This document shows, piece by piece, positions 27,191-36,917 of a stretch of DNA of 64,000 bases. Numbering within the stretch: the first letter of the stretch is position 1; each line of letters begins with the position of its first letter. Origin of the DNA: Lentilactobacillus diolivorans DSM 14421. GTDB lineage: Bacteria; Bacillota; Bacilli; Lactobacillales; Lactobacillaceae. The position numbers and the translations under genes are program-made. Under the pieces are notes generated by a model. It was not told the origin of the DNA, did not search any database, and was given only the letters and a program-made list of their open reading frames with translations. The DNA lies in assembly GCF_001434255.1 (NCBI RefSeq), contig NZ_AZEY01000066.1, positions 16,579 to 80,578 of the forward strand, read 5' to 3'.

Positions 27191-29236
27191 TTAAAGTTCA
27201 CGATGTTTATTCTGTCGATTCCCAACTGCATGAATAATGCCCCGCTGGACCAAATACTCATCCTTACGCCTAGCAATAAACAGCGGTGTTGATTCTTCGA
27301 CAACGTTACTAAATTCAAGACCGTACCACTTGACGGGTGAAGCCGTGATGTTCTGCAGATAAATCCGCCCACCAATTAGTCGTTTGTCGAGGGCTTTTAA
27401 TTGATCGCTCACGACCAGGTCAGCCGGCTGTTCGTTAATAATAACAAACTTAAACCCACCCACTTTTCGATTCTTCATGGTTGAGTATTTTGGCACTTGT
27501 GGTTCAAGTACCCCTTGTTCAACAAGATTATCCACAATTTGATGCAAATAAACACCAACGCTCTGCTCTTTTCGAAAACCCAGATAAAGCTGCACATTAA
27601 CAATGTTCTTAGTGCCCAGCATATCAACCGTATAGTTACTTTCGTATGGCACGTTGGTTTCGTTAACCGTTACAAACCAATAGACTTTGGCCCGCTTGGG
27701 ATCTTTATCCAAAATTGAATACATTGTGTTGCGTTTGATGTGATAGTTACCCTTAATCTTAGTCATATAAACCAGATTGGTTGTAAACAACGGGATCTGC
27801 TCATCAGCACTCAGTTCCGCGAGTTGATCGCGGTAATCCAATAATGACACATACTCACTTGCCCGCTCATAGTGTTCGCGACGCTTATTGCCAAAGTACC
27901 AAACCCACATCACATATAAGATTGCCAACATAATCAAAAGGGTTAAATAACCGCCGTGAATAAACTTCACCAAACTGGCAACTAGAAAAATTGTCTCGAT
28001 GGCACCAAAGAAGGTGGCAATGGTTAGTGCCAGCGGCCGGTTCAATTTGGTCGTCAAGAACTCGGATAAGAGGACGGTTGTCATCAACATCGTTACCGTG
28101 ATCGCTAATCCATAAGCTGCTTCCATATGTTGCGAGCTTTGGAAGTACCAGACAACGCCCAACGTGACCGCGCATAAGATCCAATTGACATTGGCAATAT
28201 AGATTTGATTTTTGACATTGCTGGGATGCTTGACAACCAACCGTGGCAAAAATTTAAGCCCAATCGCTTCATCAACCAGCGTGTATGATCCGGTAATCAG
28301 GGCTTGGGAAGCAATAATTGCAGCCAAAGTTGCCACGACAATTCCAAATAATCGCCAGTGACCAGGTAACATTTCATAAAATGGATTAATATCAGACATC
28401 CGTTTAAAAGCGTCATCCTGAGCGTGATTAATCACCCAGGCACCTTGGCCTAAATAGTTTACAAATAAAGCCCCATAAACCAATGGCCAAGTTGCGTAAA
28501 TATTCTTTCGGCCAACGTGGCCCATGTCAGAGTACAGTGCCTCAGCACCAGTCGTTGCCAGGAAAACACTTCCAAGAATAAAGATGCCAACTTTATTGAC
28601 CGGACTGACTAACAGTTCAATCGCATAGTACGGTGATAACGCTTTAAGAACCGCTGGGTAATGCATTAAATTGATCACCCCAACGACCGCTAAGAAGCCA
28701 AACCAAAGAACCATTACCGGCCCAAATGATTTCCCAATTGTGCCCGTTCCAAACCGTTGAATCATGAATAATCCCAGCAAAACCGCCGTTGTAATGAACA
28801 AAACGTCAAATTGAGAATTACTAAACGCAACTGATCCAAATTTCTGATTTTTTAAGCCTTCAATTGCGGAAGTAACCGTCACAGCCGGCGTCAAAGTCCC
28901 GTCAGCTAATAAGGCAGCCCCACCGATTAAAGCCGGGAAGATTAGCCATTTTGCGTGTTTTCGAACTAACGCGTACAAGGCAAAGATGCCGCCTTCATGA
29001 TTATTATCAGCCTTCATCGCAATTAGCACATATTTAAAGGTGGTCACAATCATCAGCGTCCAAAAAATAAGTGAGATTGACCCAATAATGTAATCCGCGG
29101 ATGTCTGCCCCATTGTTCCGGCATCCCCAATGATCGCATTCATTACATACAATGGCGACGTCCCAATATCGCCATACACAATCCCCAATGTCACCAACAT
29201 CCCCGCCAGAGAAATCTTTTCCAGCTTCTTGTCCAT
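27191..29236 (-). CDS. kup: KUP family potassium uptake protein
   Basis: 681-aa K+:H+ symporter. Twelve membrane segments occupy about residues 10-430; the signature [14 protein letters not shown] is at the first segment and [11 protein letters not shown] in the next loop. The ~240-residue hydrophilic C-terminus is usual for the family. The ATG at 29236 ([14 protein letters not shown]) follows TTGGAGG; an in-frame start 13 codons earlier lacks a site. Monocistronic. High-affinity K+ uptake supports osmotic and acid tolerance in lactobacilli. Confidence 0.95.
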   Translation of the reverse strand: MDKKLEKISLAGMLVTLGIVYGDIGTSPLYVMNAIIGDAGTMGQTSADYIIGSISLIFWTLMIVTTFKYVLIAMKADNNHEGGIFALYALVRKHAKWLIFPALIGGAALLADGTLTPAVTVTSAIEGLKNQKFGSVAFSNSQFDVLFITTAVLLGLFMIQRFGTGTIGKSFGPVMVLWFGFLAVVGVINLMHYPAVLKALSPYYAIELLVSPVNKVGIFILGSVFLATTGAEALYSDMGHVGRKNIYATWPLVYGALFVNYLGQGAWVINHAQDDAFKRMSDINPFYEMLPGHWRLFGIVVATLAAIIASQALITGSYTLVDEAIGLKFLPRLVVKHPSNVKNQIYIANVNWILCAVTLGVVWYFQSSQHMEAAYGLAITVTMLMTTVLLSEFLTTKLNRPLALTIATFFGAIETIFLVASLVKFIHGGYLTLLIMLAILYVMWVWYFGNKRREHYERASEYVSLLDYRDQLAELSADEQIPLFTTNLVYMTKIKGNYHIKRNTMYSILDKDPKRAKVYWFVTVNETNVPYESNYTVDMLGTKNIVNVQLYLGFRKEQSVGVYLHQIVDNLVEQGVLEPQVPKYSTMKNRKVGGFKFVIINEQPADLVVSDQLKALDKRLIGGRIYLQNITASPVKWYGLEFSNVVEESTPLFIARRKDEYLVQRGIIHAVGNRQNKHREL

Positions 29237-29384
29237 TGCGACAATCCTCCAAGCATATAAATTTAATTTGAACAAGCATTAATATTAGTCGGTTTCATAA
29301 GAAATGCAACACTGAATTTAACTGATTTAGCCTTTGACGGTAATTTAGATTAATAAACAATTGCCAACGAAAAATAAAAGGCCA

Positions 29385-29404
29385 GAACAAAATCATTCTT
29401 GTTC
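29385..29404 (-). terminator. Weak hairpin after the MATE/MFS pair
   Basis: GAACAA-n8-TTGTTC with a T-rich tract on the minus strand. It lies 45 bases after the MATE stop codon. Confidence 0.5.
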
Positions 29405-29448
29405 CAGCTTAGAAGTTACTTATCACTTGGTATTGAACAAATGGATTC

Positions 29449-30777
29449 TCACAAAAGATATAGTCGCCGATTACGTTGATAATACAGCCCAATTGCCAAT
29501 AGGGTCGTTACCACTTCAGTCACCGGAAACGTGTACCAGAAATAGCGTAATCCAAAGAATTGGAACACCCAGGCCAGTGGAACCAGCAAAAATAGCTCTC
29601 TGGTTAAACTCACCCAAATACTCTTGGCCAACTGATTAGTGGCTTGAAAATAAACCACCAACATCATTGAAACACCTGCCGGAATAAAACTGCTGCCGAT
29701 GACTCGAAAAGCTTCAATGCCGATCCTTAAGAGCGACGGTTGATTTGAATAGATCATTAGCAGATTCCGCGGTAGTCCAATAAAAATGACTGCACCAAAA
29801 ATGGTAACCAGTCCAGCCACTAATAATGCCAGTCGGACGACTTCCTTAATTCTTCGTAACTGCTTAGCGCCAAAATTATAGCTGACAATTGGCAGGATCA
29901 CCTGTTGAAGGCCTTCCAATGGAATAAAGAAAAACGCCTGGAGTCGGTAATAGATTCCCAACACATTAATTGCCGTGCTGCCAAATCTCTTTAAAATTAA
30001 ATTCAGCCCGACAATATAAACGGTATACAAAGATTGAAGTAAAATTGACGCGCTGCCCTGACGATAGATGGCAACACAGGTTTTAAACTGAACACGACCA
30101 GCGAATGACTGCCATTTGCGAACTTGAAAAGCCACGATGACCAACGCCACAAATTGGCCAATAATCGTGGCTAACGCTGACCCCCTAATCCCGAGCCTGG
30201 GAATTCCCCAACCGCCAAAAATTAAAAGCGGGTTCAAAATAATATTTAGTAAATTGCCAACAATCTGAGCCACCATCGGACCGATCATTCTGCCCTTTGC
30301 CTGAAGCATTTTGGTTAAATTGGCTTCAATAAATAAACTGAAAGCGAATAGAAAAATGATCATGGCATAATTAACTCCCATTCGCTGAACCAGCTGATTA
30401 TTGGTCGATAACTCATAATACGATTTTACAAACAACAGTCCCAGGACTCCAAAGCCAACATAATTAGCCCCACCAAGAAACAAACCACTCTTGGCAACGT
30501 TTGCCGGGGTATCGAATTTTTCGCCACCATCCAACCTGGCAAGCAAAATGTTGATGCCAACGCCAGTTCCTGTAGCAATTGCCATCATCAATAACTGAAC
30601 GGGATAAATAATGGCTAACGCTGTTAAGGCAGCCGATGAATATTGGGTGACAAAATAGCTGTCAACTACGTTATAAATTGACTGAGCCAGCAACGAAATC
30701 ATCACAGGCGGCGCCATTCGTAACATGAGGGTCGGAACTGGCAAGTCTTTTAAACATGTTTGGTTTTGCAAAAACAT
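29449..30777 (-). CDS. MATE family multidrug efflux transporter
   Basis: About 442-aa membrane protein with 12 predicted segments in two MATE repeats (MAPPVMISLLAQSIYNVVDS at the start; ALATIIGQFVALVIVAF mid-protein; SSFIPAGVSMMLVVYFQATN near the end). Na+- or H+-coupled export of cationic drugs is the family role. The start is uncertain: the ATG at 30777 gives the expected short cytosolic N-terminus, while in-frame GTG/ATG at 30819/30813 lie only a few bases after the preceding MFS stop and would be translationally coupled. Co-directional with the DHA2 pump, so a two-gene efflux operon. Confidence 0.88.
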   Translation of the reverse strand: MFLQNQTCLKDLPVPTLMLRMAPPVMISLLAQSIYNVVDSYFVTQYSSAALTALAIIYPVQLLMMAIATGTGVGINILLARLDGGEKFDTPANVAKSGLFLGGANYVGFGVLGLLFVKSYYELSTNNQLVQRMGVNYAMIIFLFAFSLFIEANLTKMLQAKGRMIGPMVAQIVGNLLNIILNPLLIFGGWGIPRLGIRGSALATIIGQFVALVIVAFQVRKWQSFAGRVQFKTCVAIYRQGSASILLQSLYTVYIVGLNLILKRFGSTAINVLGIYYRLQAFFFIPLEGLQQVILPIVSYNFGAKQLRRIKEVVRLALLVAGLVTIFGAVIFIGLPRNLLMIYSNQPSLLRIGIEAFRVIGSSFIPAGVSMMLVVYFQATNQLAKSIWVSLTRELFLLVPLAWVFQFFGLRYFWYTFPVTEVVTTLLAIGLYYQRNRRLYLL

Positions 30778-30824
30778 TGCCACTTCACCCACTTTCCATT
30801 GACAACCACTCATTTCCACCCCAG

Positions 30825-32288
30825 TTATTGAATGACCTTTTTATTTGGATCCAACCAATTAATGACCAATACGATAATCAGCATGACAACCACGCTTAGA
30901 AAAACCGCGTGTAATGCTGACAAAATGATGGGATCAATGGCCGCCCGATTGGCAACAACCGTAGCCTGTTTTGAACTAATGACGCTGTTCACTTTAGCAA
31001 ATGTCATTCCACCATGCAGCTGCAATCGGATGACTAAATTTAAAATTGCGCCGTAAACACCTGCCATTACCGTTTGGCCTAATGAACGCCCTAACGTTAA
31101 CACAGACGTCGCTGATCCGACCATGGCTGCCGGTACCAAGTGCTGACTGAGGATAATATTCATACTAATAACGATTCCCATCCCAGTACCGTTGACCATC
31201 GCGATCACATAGAAGGCCCAGACCGGAAATGTTTTTCCGGCAAATAACAACCCCAGATAGCCCAACAATAGCACGACAATCAGTGAAATCGAAATTCGTT
31301 TTGGGACAAATTTAGCAATTAATGTGCCAACAAAAAATGACGCGATCAGCCACATCACAGAGCTTGATGTGACGACCAGACCCGCTTTGGTAGCTGAAAC
31401 CCGATAAAGGGACTGCAACCAAATAGGGAAGTAAACCTGGTAACCAATCAGTACGCCACTCAAAATGGTCGCCGTCAAAATTTGGATACTGAAGGTTGGC
31501 GACCGAAACATCTTCGGTGACATTAAGGGATTTTCAAATCGACCTTCTTGACGAATCAACAGAATTAAACTAATAGCGGCAATGATAACCAATCCAAGAG
31601 CGATCCAAGGTTGCGTATCCAACATTTGAATCGCGATTAATAAACTCACGAGACAAACCGCCAGCCAAGTAATCCCCAGTCGATCAATCACCAGCTTCTT
31701 TTTAAGCTGAATTTTTTCGTGATATCCCAACTGAATTAGAACCATCACAATAAATCCTAACGGCACGTTCACAAAGAAAACCCAGTGCCACGATAATTGA
31801 TCAACCAAAAAGCCGCCGATAAGCGGTCCAACCAGTGCTGATAAGCCCCAAGCCGTATTATTCAAAGCTAAAACATTAGCCCGTTCCTTAAAACTAAAGA
31901 TATCGGCAATAATGGTAAACGTTAGCGGCATGACCGCCCCAGCACCAATTCCCTGCAGCGCACGCGCCAGAATTAAGATCAAAATGGATGGCGAAAGACC
32001 ACTTAAAAACGATCCTAACGTAAAAATAATCACGCCCCATTGAAAAATCACCCGTCGACCCATCGTATCGGCTAATTTGCCATAGATGGGCGTGGTAATC
32101 GCGGTCGTGAGTAAATACGCACTCATAATCCAACTTTGAAATGCCAACCCGTGGAGTTCACTAATAATGGATGGCAAAGCTGTCGTGACAATCGTGACTT
32201 CCACGGATGTCATAAATGTCGCAATAAAAACCGCCGTCATAATAATCCAGCGGTTGTTCCGGGACTTATGTAACTCTTGTGATGCCAT
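30825..32288 (-). CDS. DHA2 family MFS drug:H+ antiporter (EmrB/QacA type)
   Basis: About 487 aa with 14 hydrophobic segments. Motifs: FIATFMTSVEVTIVTTALPS in the first segment (with the acidic residue typical of QacA-like pumps), YGKLADTMGRRVIFQWG loop 2-3 and ARALQGIGAGAVMPL antiporter motif C-like stretch. Starts at ATG 32288 or 32300; the first is better spaced from AGGGGA. Exports lipophilic or cationic drugs. It forms an operon with the MATE gene 50 bases downstream. Confidence 0.9.
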   Translation of the reverse strand: MASQELHKSRNNRWIIMTAVFIATFMTSVEVTIVTTALPSIISELHGLAFQSWIMSAYLLTTAITTPIYGKLADTMGRRVIFQWGVIIFTLGSFLSGLSPSILILILARALQGIGAGAVMPLTFTIIADIFSFKERANVLALNNTAWGLSALVGPLIGGFLVDQLSWHWVFFVNVPLGFIVMVLIQLGYHEKIQLKKKLVIDRLGITWLAVCLVSLLIAIQMLDTQPWIALGLVIIAAISLILLIRQEGRFENPLMSPKMFRSPTFSIQILTATILSGVLIGYQVYFPIWLQSLYRVSATKAGLVVTSSSVMWLIASFFVGTLIAKFVPKRISISLIVVLLLGYLGLLFAGKTFPVWAFYVIAMVNGTGMGIVISMNIILSQHLVPAAMVGSATSVLTLGRSLGQTVMAGVYGAILNLVIRLQLHGGMTFAKVNSVISSKQATVVANRAAIDPIILSALHAVFLSVVVMLIIVLVINWLDPNKKVIQ

Positions 32289-32404
32289 GTTCGAAGTCAT
32301 CCCCTAATCAAATTTTATGTTCTCTGCTTCTATGATATCACCAGATAATAGTAACCCTTATGGCCAAATCTCCAATTTAATTGAGGTAAAATAGCACAAT
32401 TTAA

Positions 32405-32575
32405 TCTGAGAACTGGTTAACCAGTTTCGCTGTGTATCGTTTAAATTCCGGCAAGAGTTTGACGTGTCGCCATAGAATCGAAGCACGTTCTGATTTGCCA
32501 CGATATTTCCGGTTCTCGGAACTCCGACAAAAATCCATTATAAAATAACCTTATTGATAAGTTTGCGCTACATAT
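32405..32575 (-). pseudogene. Decayed copy of the 3' end of the SAP-domain gene
   Basis: About 170 bases align by eye with 33,470-33,650, the end of the intact SAP gene. Examples: AACTGGTTAACCAGTTTCGC against AACCGGCTAACCAGTTTCGC, and TTTGACGTGTCGCCATAGAA against TTTGACGTGTTGCCATAGAA. Roughly three quarters of bases agree. No start codon or full frame remains. The remnant and the intact gene bracket the tandem 48-aa membrane peptides. Confidence 0.75.
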
Positions 32576-32916
32576 CATATCTGCTTGATACAAGTAATTG
32601 TGAATTCCATGACTTTTTAATGAAGATTATGTGAATTCAATTGTAATTTTCCTGAACGGTGATAATCTGATAAATAACTTGTTTTGTAAGATAATTAAAA
32701 AATATCGTTATGTTTTAAGTTTGAAACAGTTTCCAAAATTTTATAAACCCAACCACAGAGCAAAATCTTGTGAATCATTCTCAGCATCAATCGCTAGCAA
32801 ATTGGCACAAATAATTCAATCAGCACCAGTGATGACTCAGTTATTAAATATTACTCTAATCGTGCTTGAATCAACTGCTTTAAAACAATTAAAAAATTTA
32901 CTGGATGGGATAATTT

Positions 32917-33063
32917 GTGAGAAAATCAACAGTTGCATTAATTATTTTGGTAACCTTAGCAATATTGGCAGTCGCGTTTCAAAAAATAAAATGGTTTGTC
33001 CTCCCAGTCATGATCGGCTCTTTTCTAATATACTTGTACTTTTACTATGTCAAGCGCGATTAA
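32917..33063 (+). CDS. Small membrane protein, 48 aa, tandem copy 1
   Basis: GTG start after CTGGATGGGATAATTT. It encodes MRKSTVALIILVTL, a hydrophobic span, the polar turn FQKIKWFVLP, a second hydrophobic span, and ends YYVKRD. Too short for usual gene calling. A second 48-codon gene 63 bases downstream has the same length, the same N-terminus (M-R/K-KST), the KW-V-P turn and a charged end, and the upstream 40-50 bases of both are also alike (TTAAAACAAT... GGGATAATTT). Equal length, conserved pattern and conserved translation start support real genes. A two-span hairpin peptide is predicted; function unknown. Confidence 0.65.
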   Translation: MRKSTVALIILVTLAILAVAFQKIKWFVLPVMIGSFLIYLYFYYVKRD

Positions 33064-33126
33064 CTCCGATAGTGCCTGAACAACCCTAGTTAAAACAATC
33101 AAAAAGACATATTGGGTGGGATAATT

Positions 33127-33273
33127 TTGAAAAAATCAACAATAACATATATCATTTTTACCGTGATACTTGGCTTTGTGATTATTTTTCCGGATTTCAA
33201 ATGGCTGGTTATTCCCAGTGGGATCATTTTGATTCCCCTTCTCGTGTATTTTCAATTAATTAAAAAGGAATGA
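33127..33273 (+). CDS. Small membrane protein, 48 aa, tandem copy 2
   Basis: TTG start after GGGTGGGATAATTT. Encodes MKKSTITYIIFTVIL, hydrophobic span, FPDFKWLVIPSG turn, second span, and QLIKKE end. It aligns without gaps to the peptide at 32917-33063 over all 48 residues, with about a third identical. The pair looks like an old tandem duplication of a ~210-base unit including the ribosome binding region. A terminator at 33364 follows. Could be a membrane stress peptide, a toxin-like peptide or an immunity peptide; none is proven. Confidence 0.65.
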   Translation: MKKSTITYIIFTVILGFVIIFPDFKWLVIPSGIILIPLLVYFQLIKKE

Positions 33274-33363
33274 ATCCAGAAAGAACTAACCACAAAAGAT
33301 TAACGAGGGGCTATCATTCTTAGCATAAATTCTGGTAAACAAATCAATCAACTAAATCTATAA

Positions 33364-33412
33364 TGCCCGTCAACTGTTAGAAAAATCGCTTAATAGTTGG
33401 CGGGCACTTTTC
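33364..33412. terminator. Bidirectional terminator
   Basis: TGCCCGTCAACT and AGTTGGCGGGCA pair (one mismatch) and are followed by CTTTTC. It separates the small membrane genes from the converging SAP gene. Confidence 0.8.
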
Positions 33413-33450
33413 GGTTATCATACATCTTGGAAAAAATTACCGCTGTCCAA

Positions 33451-34074
33451 TCAACGGATCCGAAATGGTGCAAGCTCATCTGAGAACCGGCTAACCAGTT
33501 TCGCCGTATATCGTTTAGATTCTGGCGAACGTTTGACGTGTTGCCATAGAATTGAAGCAACTTTTAGTTTGTCGTGGTATTGCCGACTCTCGGGACTCTG
33601 GCAAAAATCAGTCACAAAATGATTCCACTGATAAGTCTGCTCTTCTGGATTGCTTTCACTAACCTTAGTCTTCCCATTCTGGGTGAGTGCCTGGATTAAA
33701 TCACCAACAGTCATGGTCGGATCGTTTTCCGCTTCCGCCCGCCGTTTGATGACGGCCATTTCCTTTTTAAATGAAAAATGAGTGACACCAAAGTAATTTG
33801 CAAACCACTTTCTGGCTTCATTGTTAAATGAAAAGCCTGATCCAACTAATTTGGTTTCGAGATGAATTTGGTCAGCTGAAAGCGGCGGGCGTTTCTTGAC
33901 CACCCGGGCTGGTTGAATCGTTTGAACCGGAACTCCTGATAAATAAAGTCGCAGATAGTGATTCAATTCTGCCTTGGTTCCTTGAGTGGGCAAATGGTAT
34001 TGACGACAAAGCCTGATCAAGTCTGTTTTATAGTAATAGCGGTGTTCAAATTCCTGTTTGGTTAGATGTGACAT
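33451..34074 (-). CDS. SAP-domain protein (DUF6434-like C-terminus)
   Basis: 207 aa from the ATG at 34074, 6 bases after AAGGTGG. Residues about 1-45 form a SAP-like helix-extension-helix (YYKTDLIRLCRQYHLPTQGT, then KAELNHYLRLYL), a motif that can bind nucleic acid. A second domain holds FSFNNEARKWFANYFGVTHF, and the C-terminal ~60 residues (QTYQWNHFVTDFCQ; KLKVASILWQHVKRSPESKR) look like the domain found with SAP in many Firmicutes proteins. Function unknown. A decayed copy of its 3' end is 1 kb downstream. Confidence 0.8.
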   Translation of the reverse strand: MSHLTKQEFEHRYYYKTDLIRLCRQYHLPTQGTKAELNHYLRLYLSGVPVQTIQPARVVKKRPPLSADQIHLETKLVGSGFSFNNEARKWFANYFGVTHFSFKKEMAVIKRRAEAENDPTMTVGDLIQALTQNGKTKVSESNPEEQTYQWNHFVTDFCQSPESRQYHDKLKVASILWQHVKRSPESKRYTAKLVSRFSDELAPFRIR

Positions 34075-34160
34075 GCAAATCCACCTTTCAATCCGGCTTT
34101 CTAGTTGTTGTATACTTATGATTATACGCAAAATCAACTAAACAAGGGAGCCTTCCATAT

Positions 34161-34652
34161 ATGCTTTTCACTTACGACCAAGCACAACCAGCCGACCTAA
34201 CTGAAATAATGGCCATTGAACACAGCGGCTTTTCAGCAGACGAAGCCGCCACAACCGAAGCAATGCGCGATCGAATCCGACTTTATCCGGATACCTTTAT
34301 CATTGGGAGAACAGCTACCGGCCATATTGCCGGCTATATTGTCGGTCCAACATTAGACCAACGTTATTTAACCGATGATCTTTACGCGAAGTCAACGGCC
34401 AACAATCCGGATGACCCTTACCAAACCGTCTTAAGTTTAGTCGTTTCTCCCGATTATCGCCGTCATGGCTTGGGTGGTCAATTACTCGACCAGCTCGCAA
34501 AAGTCGCTCGTCTGCAAAATCGCCAGGCAGTTACGCTAACCTGCTTGAAAAAGCGAGTCCCCTTTTATGAACACCACGGCTATCAAAACGAAGGCGTTTC
34601 GGCGTCGGATCATGCTGGTGAGATTTGGTATAACATGGTGTTGGTACTTTAA
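34161..34652 (+). CDS. GNAT family N-acetyltransferase
   Basis: 163 aa. Acetyl-CoA motif VVSPDYRRHGLGGQLLDQLA, and C-terminal VPFYEHHGYQNEGVSASDHA with the EIWYNM end typical of the AANAT-like group in lactobacilli. Cytosolic. Divergent from the SAP gene, monocistronic. Substrate unknown, possibly amines. Confidence 0.9.
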   Translation: MLFTYDQAQPADLTEIMAIEHSGFSADEAATTEAMRDRIRLYPDTFIIGRTATGHIAGYIVGPTLDQRYLTDDLYAKSTANNPDDPYQTVLSLVVSPDYRRHGLGGQLLDQLAKVARLQNRQAVTLTCLKKRVPFYEHHGYQNEGVSASDHAGEIWYNMVLVL

Positions 34653-34745
34653 TATTTTTCGATTAACAACGAGTGTTTTTTAAGTTTTGTGATTTTAATT
34701 TTATTTGTGTGACACATGGTGTACAATAACATTGAGGTGAGGTTA

Positions 34746-35027
34746 ATGTTAAAAGCTAAAGATAGTAAACGGGTAGACGCTCGAATTGATCCAGAAATTA
34801 AAAAACGTGCTCAAGATGAACTATCGCGACACGGTTTATCTATGTCAGAATTCATCAGAATAGTTGTGACGTCCGTTGCAAATGACGGATTGCCAAAACA
34901 CTTTGGTATTCCAAATGAAGCTGTGAACAAATCCTTAATGGAAATGATTGATGATTTATCCGACCAAAAAAAGTTGCCACATGCTCACAATCTACAAGAA
35001 TTGGAAAAATTATTAAACGATGACTGA
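34746..35027 (+). CDS. RelB/DinJ family antitoxin
   Basis: 93 aa from the ATG at 34746, well placed after GAGGTGAGG; a longer in-frame start at 34716 overlaps the promoter (TACAAT at about 34722). The N-terminus is a ribbon-helix-helix (KRVDARIDPEIKKRAQDELS, then RHGLSMSEFIRIVVT) that binds DNA; the C-terminus (DLSDQKKLPHAHNLQELEKL) wraps the toxin. Overlaps the toxin gene by 8 bases. A near-palindrome TGTGTGACACA lies just before the -10, a likely autoregulation site. Confidence 0.88.
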   Translation: MLKAKDSKRVDARIDPEIKKRAQDELSRHGLSMSEFIRIVVTSVANDGLPKHFGIPNEAVNKSLMEMIDDLSDQKKLPHAHNLQELEKLLNDD

Positions 35028-35385
35028 CATTATTCCGACACATCAATTTAAAAAACAATATAAACGAGTAAAAAGAGATCCTCGTTGGCGACCTGTCTTT
35101 AATGGTTCTGTGCCTTTCGATACTCAGCATCGTTCACCTTGGGATTACATTATCAATTCTTTTATAAAGCAGAAAGCCATTCCTGAATATTTTTATCCAC
35201 ATCTAATTACACCTTCTAAGAAAATAATTCAACAACTGAAACGCCGCGTTTCATTTTCAAATATCAATATCAAAGTTATCGAACTACATTTCGATGGTCA
35301 CAATGGCAATCATCTTTTAATTTACTCAGATGTTGCTGATTATATCTATCTACTGGCAATTGGGACTCACAACGATTTGTTTTAA
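35020..35385 (+). CDS. YafQ/RelE-type mRNA interferase toxin
   Basis: 121 aa. The C-terminus HLLIYSDVADYIYLLAIGTH followed by NDLF is the YafQ signature (LIY-x-n-GTHxxLF) with the catalytic His. The N-terminus HQFKKQYKRVKRDPRWRPVF matches the usual F-K-K-x-Y-K-R-x-x-K opening. It is about 25-30 residues longer than classical YafQ (about 92 aa), with the extra length in the middle (WDYIINSFIKQKAIPEYFYP). It would cleave ribosome-bound mRNA in the A site. Translationally coupled to the antitoxin. Confidence 0.85.
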   Translation: MTDIIPTHQFKKQYKRVKRDPRWRPVFNGSVPFDTQHRSPWDYIINSFIKQKAIPEYFYPHLITPSKKIIQQLKRRVSFSNINIKVIELHFDGHNGNHLLIYSDVADYIYLLAIGTHNDLF

Positions 35386-35422
35386 GTATCACTTTCCGAA
35401 TCTTAATCGTAAAATTAAAAAC

Positions 35423-35470
35423 AGCCTCAATTAGTGGATTAGAATGAATAATCCCTAATTGAGGCTATTT
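35423..35470. terminator. Terminator of the toxin-antitoxin operon
   Basis: AGCCTCAATTAG and CTAATTGAGGCT form a perfect 12-bp stem, followed by ATTT. Confidence 0.85.
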
Positions 35471-35542
35471 AAATTGAGTAATAAAAATTTTCAAATGATT
35501 CAAAGTCAATATGTTTTTGACTTAAAGAATTTCAAGAATAAG

Positions 35543-35824
35543 TTATTCAACAACCAGATAAAAGATTGCCAATGAAATCATCGACAATAGAACCTGCAGA
35601 CCAACTGCCCATGCCTTGGCAATAAAATACCCTTCTTTGCCTGATTGAAATCTTAAATTCAAAAAATGTTCAATCGTCAATGAAGTCACCAGATTCCACA
35701 CAACGAAAATGCTGGCCTCAGCCGGATGTGGTAACTGTGAAATCATGCTCATCACTGCTAAAGCTGTAAACGTCATTGAGATATTATGGCGGTCAAAAAA
35801 ATCCAACGTGACTACTTTATTCAA
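35543..35824 (-). CDS. Small membrane protein, about 93 aa
   Basis: Three hydrophobic stretches (MTFTALAVMSMISQLP; ASIFVVWNLVTSLTIEHFL; AVGLQVLLSMISLAIFYLVV) joined by short polar loops. The TTG at 35824 (MNKVVTLDFFDRHN) is 9 bases after AAAGGTG; an ATG at 35833 in frame is too close to the site. I do not recognise the family. Monocistronic and converging with the toxin-antitoxin genes. Confidence 0.6.
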   Translation of the reverse strand: MNKVVTLDFFDRHNISMTFTALAVMSMISQLPHPAEASIFVVWNLVTSLTIEHFLNLRFQSGKEGYFIAKAWAVGLQVLLSMISLAIFYLVVE

Positions 35825-36098
35825 AGTTACCATCACCTTTCAAATTTAACACTATTTTAAAACTTTTTAGTTATTTTTCAACCCCACACATCAATTTTGA
35901 CCGATACGCTGTCTCAAATCTACCTCACCATCTTTCATCCGGATAACACTTTCAACAGATCATCTCGTCAATTTCACTCTTGGTCAAAAGCACGCACAGC
36001 CATTTTATATTTTGCATGCGTTTTCGCTTGAAGGCTATTTTGCATGATGCTATTATCTTGGTGTAATAATTTTGATTCGTTTTGGGAGGAAAATTATC

Positions 36099-36917
36099 AT
36101 GAAAAAGAATCGGCTCATTACCGCAATCGTTGCGGCCATGTTACTTGCACCGGCAATTCCAATTGCTGAAGCCGCCGCACCTTCTCAACTCAGCACGATC
36201 ACAACCGCAGCTGCTGCCAAAACAAAAGTTGCATCAAAGGCAAGAGTCGTTTCGGCAATCAATCGGACCGCCGACTTAAATCCCACCGGAGCCGTGATGA
36301 CCTTTAACCAGCCAACTTATGAAGCTTATGGTGCTTTATTTGATAAACAGTATAACGTTGGTGCAATGAGTTCCTGGAAAGTTTTTGGTAAACACAACCG
36401 TGCTTACGTTTATACTAATTCAAGTGCGTTACAGCGCTATGTTACCGGTGCCATTAAAAATTGGAATCGGGCCCTTGGCCAAAAAACTTTTGTTCAAGGT
36501 ACCAAAGCCCATCACACGATTACCATCCAATGGCAATATAACGGTGCCAACCTAGATTGGGATGGCTTGTACGCGAATGGTAAGCTCAAAATTAACAAAT
36601 CGCTGTACGACGATCCAACTTACGTGCCACAATCTTATGAAGCCGAAAATAAGACCACCATGCCAGGTGCTAATGATCCAAATTCAGCGGCTTATCAACA
36701 GCAAGCCAGCAAGTACTGGATAGCCATTACCACCCACGAATTAGGCCACAGTTTGGGATTGGACCATTCACCATATACATCAGACATTATGTATACTGAT
36801 TCGGAAACGGCGGGCAGCAAGGGAAGAATACCGGTAGTTTCGCTGAGTTTACAAACACCGTTTCACAACGTGATATCAACCGAGCAAAACTGGCGGAAAA
36901 CCTTGGGTACTGGTAAA
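36099..36917 (+). pseudogene. Secreted matrixin-like zinc metalloprotease 1, frameshifted near the C-terminus
   Basis: ATG at 36099 after GGGAGGAAAATTATC. N-terminal signal peptide (KKNRLITAIVAAMLLAPAIP, cleavage near IAEA-A). Catalytic zinc site THELGHSLGLDH and Met-turn DIMYT are present. After residue ~240 the frame changes to a non-homologous tail ending LGTGK. The other frame encodes GKNTGSFAEFTNTVSQRDIN followed by RAKLAENLGYW, which matches the end of the paralogue at 39473 (NRDINRAKLTKLLGYW). Adding one G in the GGG run at 36821-36823 restores it, ending at the TAA 36914-36916. The active site is intact, so the truncated form may still fold. Confidence 0.82.

Noticed and set aside
32631..33089. 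152-codon plus-strand frame
   Set aside because: It overlaps the first 48-aa membrane peptide in another frame. The peptide has a paralogue with conserved sequence and start site, while this frame has no protein-like pattern.
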